DNA of 43,014 nucleotides from Chloroflexi bacterium OHK40. GTDB taxonomy: Bacteria > Chloroflexota > Chloroflexia > Chloroflexales > Chloroflexaceae. The translations under genes and the position numbers were made by a program. Below the pieces are notes generated by a model. It saw only the letters and a list, made by a program, of their open reading frames with translations, was not told the origin of the DNA and searched no databases. Numbering within the stretch: the stretch's first letter is position 1; every line of letters starts with the position of its first letter. Positions 39,960 through 43,014 of the stretch are shown piece after piece. Location of the stretch: assembly GCA_004367505.1 (NCBI GenBank), contig SFCB01000024.1, forward strand, positions 1-43,014, read 5' to 3'.

Positions 39960-40502
39960 TCACGCGTGCTCGTCCGAAGAGGGCGGGTGGTGGCCACGCC
40001 CGTGATGTACCACAAAGTAGCCGAGGGCGAAGATCAGCAGCGCCACCACGACCCCCACGGCCAGGATGTCGGTGCCACCCTCCCAGGAAGTCACGAGCTC
40101 CAGCCCGAAGACGCCGAGGATGGTGATCAGCATGCCGATCAGTTGCCCTTCCATGTCGCTGGCGGAACGCACCTGGAGCCACGTCGGCAGCGGCAGCCGG
40201 GTGTTCACAAATAGCTGGTACATGCCCGCCGAGATCACGTAGAGGATCGTCGCCATGAGGAACAGGTCAACCGCCTCGATCAGGTGCAGGCGGGCCTGGT
40301 TGGTGGTGAGCGCCTCGCCAAACCCGACCAGGGCGGCCACGGTGTGGAGCATCTCCGTTGTGCCCAGTATCAGGAGCACGACAGTGGCAGCAAAGGTGCT
40401 GAAGATCGCCAGGACGAAGATGTAGCGAGTGGCCGCGAGAACCCGAAAGAAGGGCGGAACGTCGCCGCTTCGGGCCGAACCCTCGCGAACGGGGTCGCTC
40501 AC
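39960..40502 (-). CDS. YqhA family (UPF0114) membrane protein
   Basis: This 180-residue inner-membrane protein has about four TM segments (about 25-47, 68-98, 120-140 and 145-165). The family sequence RYIFVLAIFSTFAATVVLLILG, followed by LIEAVDLFLMATILYVISAGMYQLFV, identifies UPF0114 (YqhA-like), whose role is unknown. The soluble ends are charged, and the C-terminus is His-rich (HHGRGHHPPSSDEH), a possible metal-binding tail. AGGAGG lies a few bases before the ATG. A copy of the TACTC element lies 93 bp upstream, between this gene and the ComEC-type gene. Confidence 0.85.
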   Translation of the reverse strand: MSDPVREGSARSGDVPPFFRVLAATRYIFVLAIFSTFAATVVLLILGTTEMLHTVAALVGFGEALTTNQARLHLIEAVDLFLMATILYVISAGMYQLFVNTRLPLPTWLQVRSASDMEGQLIGMLITILGVFGLELVTSWEGGTDILAVGVVVALLIFALGYFVVHHGRGHHPPSSDEHA

Positions 40503-40595
40503 AGCTGAATCCTCCTGACGCCGACATCCGGGCGGCCTTCGCGCAACGGCTCCGTGCCCTGTGGCGCCACGTTACCAGACCCGCGAATGGCCATG

Positions 40596-40614
40596 CATCA
40601 CACAAAAAGGAGTA
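40596..40614 (-). promoter_or_regulatory. TACTC element, copy 5 (reference copy)
   Basis: On the minus strand this is TACTCCTTTTTGTGTGATG, the sequence used as reference for the window's repeated element. It starts 6 bp after the ComEC-type gene's stop and points at the YqhA gene 93 bp downstream. Confidence 0.5.
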
Positions 40615-40620
40615 GGGGCC

Positions 40621-42132
40621 TCAATCGGTCTGCGCTCCGCCACAGGCCACTCCGGGGCTGCCGCCGGAGCGCCGCGCCCACCACGCGAGCGCCACGGTCG
40701 CGTAGAAGGCCAGCAGCATCCAGAGTGGGAAGATGGGCACCTGCACGGCGGCCCAGCGGGGCGCGGCCAGGAGCCGGGCGCCCTCCGCCAGCCAGGTCAG
40801 CGGGAGCCACGCGCCCACGGCCAGCCATTGGCCCAGGGGTAGCCAGATCAGTCCGCCCAGCAGTGCCACGGTGCCGAACAGCATGCTGTAGGGCACCACT
40901 GGCACCAGCAGCACATTGGCGAGCGGGGCGACGAGGCTGAGGTTGCCAAACTGGTAGAGGATCAGCGGCAGCGTGAGCACCTGAGCGGCCAGAGTGGCCG
41001 TGAGCGCCTCTGTCACCGGGGCCATGGCGGGCCAGCAGAAGGGCCGGCGCTGGCCGAGCCAGCGCTCCAGCGGTCCGGCGAAGGCGAAGAGGCTGGCCGT
41101 AGCCAGGGCCGACAGCTGGAAGCCCGGATCCCAGAGCGTGTGGGGGTCGGCAAGGGTGATCAGCCAGCAGGCGCCGAGTAGCAGGCGCCAGGGCTCGCTG
41201 CCACGCTCGGCGGCCCGCGCCAGCGCCGCCAGGCTGGCCATCGCTGCCGCCCGCAGTACTGCCGCCGAGGCCCCTGTGAAGAGCGCGTAGACCCACATCA
41301 CCCCCAGGGCCAGGGCGAATGTGTGCCAGCGCCCCAGGTGCAGCCGCCCCGCCAGGGCCCCCAGAACGCCGGCCACGATCGTGAAGTTCCAGCCCGAGAC
41401 GACGAGGATGTGGCTGGTGCCGGTGCTTGAGAACGTGCGGTAGACCTCCTCCGGAATGCTGGACTGGATGCCCAGTAGTACGCCGACGGCAAGGGCTGCC
41501 TGGGGCTCCGGTAGCGAGCGCAGCAGCACGGCCCGGCAGTGCTCGCGGAAGCGCAGCAATGTGGCCAGCGGGGCCAGGCCCGCCTGGCCTTCCAGGCGCG
41601 CTACCCGCTCTGGCTCCCGCATGATCACGAAGATCCCCCGGTGGGCCAGGTAGGCCCGGTAGTCGAAGTCGCCGGGCCGCTCGGCCTCGCGCGGGCGCTC
41701 AAGCGCGCCTACCACCGCTAGCCGGTCGCCGTAGCGGTAGCTCGGGTAGGGCGGTACAACAATCAGGGCCAGGCCCTCGGTGGGGCGGACGGTGCCACCC
41801 GGCTGTGCCGCCTCTACCCGCAGTACCACCCGCTGCCCATCCTCGCTGCGGCGTGGTTCGCTCGCGACGCTGCCCACTAGCGTGAGCTCGCCGGCGCCGG
41901 CAAGGGCAGCCACACTTGCTGGCCCGAGCGTCGGGAGGCTCGCGCCGTAGCGCAGGGCGCCCAGGGCCGCGCAGAGCAGCAGCAGCCCGGCCAGACGCGG
42001 ACCGGGTGCCCGCCGGGCCGCCGCAGCCAGCGCCAGCCCCGCACCCGCAACCCCGACCGACACGTGCGGCAGCGGGGCAAGGTGCGCACCGACGATCCCG
42101 AGCATCCAGGCGATGGCGAGGTGGATCAACAT
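40621..42132 (-). CDS. comEC: ComEC/Rec2-type competence protein without MBL domain
   Basis: This 503-residue polytopic protein matches the channel part of ComEC, which carries single-stranded DNA across the inner membrane in natural transformation. It has an N-terminal TM pair, a DUF4131-type OB-like domain (about 65-180), and then the Competence domain with GTSHILVVSGWNFTIVAG and about eight TM helices, ending MLLAFYATVALAWW. Full-length ComEC proteins (700-800 residues) carry a C-terminal metallo-beta-lactamase nuclease domain; here the gene stops before it and no such gene follows. GGAGG nine bases before ATG 42132 sets the start. Confidence 0.82.
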   Translation of the reverse strand: MLIHLAIAWMLGIVGAHLAPLPHVSVGVAGAGLALAAAARRAPGPRLAGLLLLCAALGALRYGASLPTLGPASVAALAGAGELTLVGSVASEPRRSEDGQRVVLRVEAAQPGGTVRPTEGLALIVVPPYPSYRYGDRLAVVGALERPREAERPGDFDYRAYLAHRGIFVIMREPERVARLEGQAGLAPLATLLRFREHCRAVLLRSLPEPQAALAVGVLLGIQSSIPEEVYRTFSSTGTSHILVVSGWNFTIVAGVLGALAGRLHLGRWHTFALALGVMWVYALFTGASAAVLRAAAMASLAALARAAERGSEPWRLLLGACWLITLADPHTLWDPGFQLSALATASLFAFAGPLERWLGQRRPFCWPAMAPVTEALTATLAAQVLTLPLILYQFGNLSLVAPLANVLLVPVVPYSMLFGTVALLGGLIWLPLGQWLAVGAWLPLTWLAEGARLLAAPRWAAVQVPIFPLWMLLAFYATVALAWWARRSGGSPGVACGGAQTD

Positions 42133-42253
42133 CGCGTACATCCTCCACACTATCTACCGCGCCACGCGCTCGGAGGATTCGCCTGGGCGGCGCTGATCCC
42201 CGGGATTCGGGCGCCATGGGGTAGCGCCCGCGCCGCCATTCTGCCGGAGTTTC

Positions 42254-42283
42254 TTGACAACCTGCTTCGCCGAAGGCTATGAT
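42254..42283 (+). promoter_or_regulatory. sigma-70-type promoter
   Basis: TTGACA (42254-42259) and TATGAT (42278-42283) are separated by 18 bp, the clearest housekeeping-type promoter in the window. It predicts a start near 42290 and a leader of about 80 nt for the secreted-protein gene at 42372. Confidence 0.65.
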
Positions 42284-42371
42284 AGAGCCCGTAAGTGCCC
42301 AACAGCCGTAAAGCGAAGCGAGCGCCATCCCAGCCGTCTGCCCCGCTCGTCGCCACGGAGAGGAGGGACCG

Positions 42372-43014
42372 ATGACCACGCCCCACTCACGTCCCGCTGC
42401 CCTGCGTCTCGTCGCAATCGCTCTCACCCTCGCGCTGCTGCCGGCGCTGCTCGCCACCACTGGCGCCCAGAGCGATGTGCGCTACTTCTCCGAGACGGGC
42501 CACACCCTGCGGGGGGCCTTCCGCTTTTTCTGGGAGGGCAACGGCGCCCAGGCCATCTTCGGCCTGCCGATCAGCGAGGAGTACACCGCCAGCAATGGGC
42601 GGCTGGTGCAATGGTTCGAGCGGGCCCGCTTCGAGCTGGTGCAGTCGGGCGGGCAGTACCAGGTCGAGCTCGGCAACCTCGGTCTGGAGGCTACCCAGGG
42701 CCGCGTCTTCCCCCGTGTTCCGCCGATCACCAATACGCCCCAGCGGCGCTACATCCCCCAGACCCAGCATGTAATCCAGTACGGCTTCAAGGAGATCTGG
42801 GAGACGCGGGGCGCCGAGCGGATCTTCGGCTTCCCGATCAGCGAGGAGATCGACGAGGTGCTGGAGAATGGTGAGTGGCATACGGTGCAGTACTTCGAGA
42901 AGGCCCGCTTCGAGTACTGGCCCGAACAGCCGCCAGGCCAGCGTGTGCTGCTGAGCTTGCTTGGCCGTCGCCTCGCTCCTCCCGATCGAACCGCCCCTGT
43001 GCCGCCCCCCGGCC
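42372..43014 (+). CDS. secreted FWE/FERARFE-module protein (3' end outside window)
   Basis: The reading frame is open to the window edge, so at least 214 residues are seen and the end is missing. A signal peptide (about 1-33, LRLVAIALTLALLPALLA) is followed by two copies of the module found in the 12712 gene. The first has YFSETGHTLRGAFRFFWEGNG...AIFGLPISEE...VQWFERARFEL. The second has YIPQTQHVIQYGFKEIWETRG...RIFGFPISEE...VQYFEKARFEYW. A Pro-rich linker begins at about residue 200. The RBS AGGAGGGA lies just before the ATG. The module's function is unknown; surface or cell-wall binding is a guess. Confidence 0.8.
   Translation, partial: MTTPHSRPAALRLVAIALTLALLPALLATTGAQSDVRYFSETGHTLRGAFRFFWEGNGAQAIFGLPISEEYTASNGRLVQWFERARFELVQSGGQYQVELGNLGLEATQGRVFPRVPPITNTPQRRYIPQTQHVIQYGFKEIWETRGAERIFGFPISEEIDEVLENGEWHTVQYFEKARFEYWPEQPPGQRVLLSLLGRRLAPPDRTAPVPPPG

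Overview
The window is GC-rich (by eye about two-thirds G+C), densely coding bacterial chromosome. It most resembles a member of the Chloroflexota, probably class Chloroflexia. The reasons are two large ATPase-type regulators (a MalT-like LuxR protein and an XRE-STAND protein), secreted proteins built on a repeated FWExxGGxxxFG.PI...VQWFERARFE module, and an intergenic array of GACGCCCC-ACT-GGGGCGTC palindromes. This placement is inference, since no rRNA or other marker gene is present. I saw no rRNA, tRNA, CRISPR array or transposase.

Layout. (1) 101-574 (-): a MalT-like regulator that has lost its whole middle in frame. (2) 959-11525 (+): a long run of transport, peptidase and small-protein genes: DUF1269 protein, MFS, M20 dipeptidase, DUF1269 protein, peptidase T-like, AbgT-type transporter, a 54-residue membrane protein, MFS, DUF6325 protein, SHOCT protein. 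(3) 11784-21659 (+): atypical NarL-type regulator, secreted protein with two META/HslJ domains, HdeD-like DUF308 membrane protein, baeRF3 protein, VIT/CCC1-like membrane protein and two large secreted proteins. (4) 21702-22763 (-): membrane-anchored alpha/beta-hydrolase-like protein. (5) 23218-27858 (+): GT-C-like membrane protein, L-rhamnose mutarotase and an OmpR-type two-component pair, with a PepSY protein converging on the kinase (27852-28409, -). (6) 28670-31852: O-methyltransferase, palindrome array, three-TM membrane protein and AbgB-like amidohydrolase. (7) 31946-38221: full-length MalT-like regulator divergent from an XRE-NB-ARC-TPR regulator. (8) 38256-42132 (-): frameshifted MFS gene, YqhA (UPF0114) and a ComEC-type channel protein without the usual nuclease domain. 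(9) 42372-end (+): secreted protein cut by the window edge.

Themes. Three M20-family peptidases plus an AbgT transporter suggest uptake and hydrolysis of peptides or aminobenzoyl-glutamate-like amides. DUF1269 (two copies), DUF6325, SHOCT, DUF308, baeRF3, UPF0114 and META proteins are families often met in envelope or stress responses. The most unusual observation is a 19-bp element, close to TACTCCTTTTTGTGTGATG, found five times in intergenic DNA. Each copy points at the next downstream gene: a DUF1269 gene, the NarL-type regulator, the AbgB-like gene, YqhA and, more weakly, the hydrolase. I propose that it marks an undescribed regulon, possibly read by one of the LuxR-type regulators encoded here.
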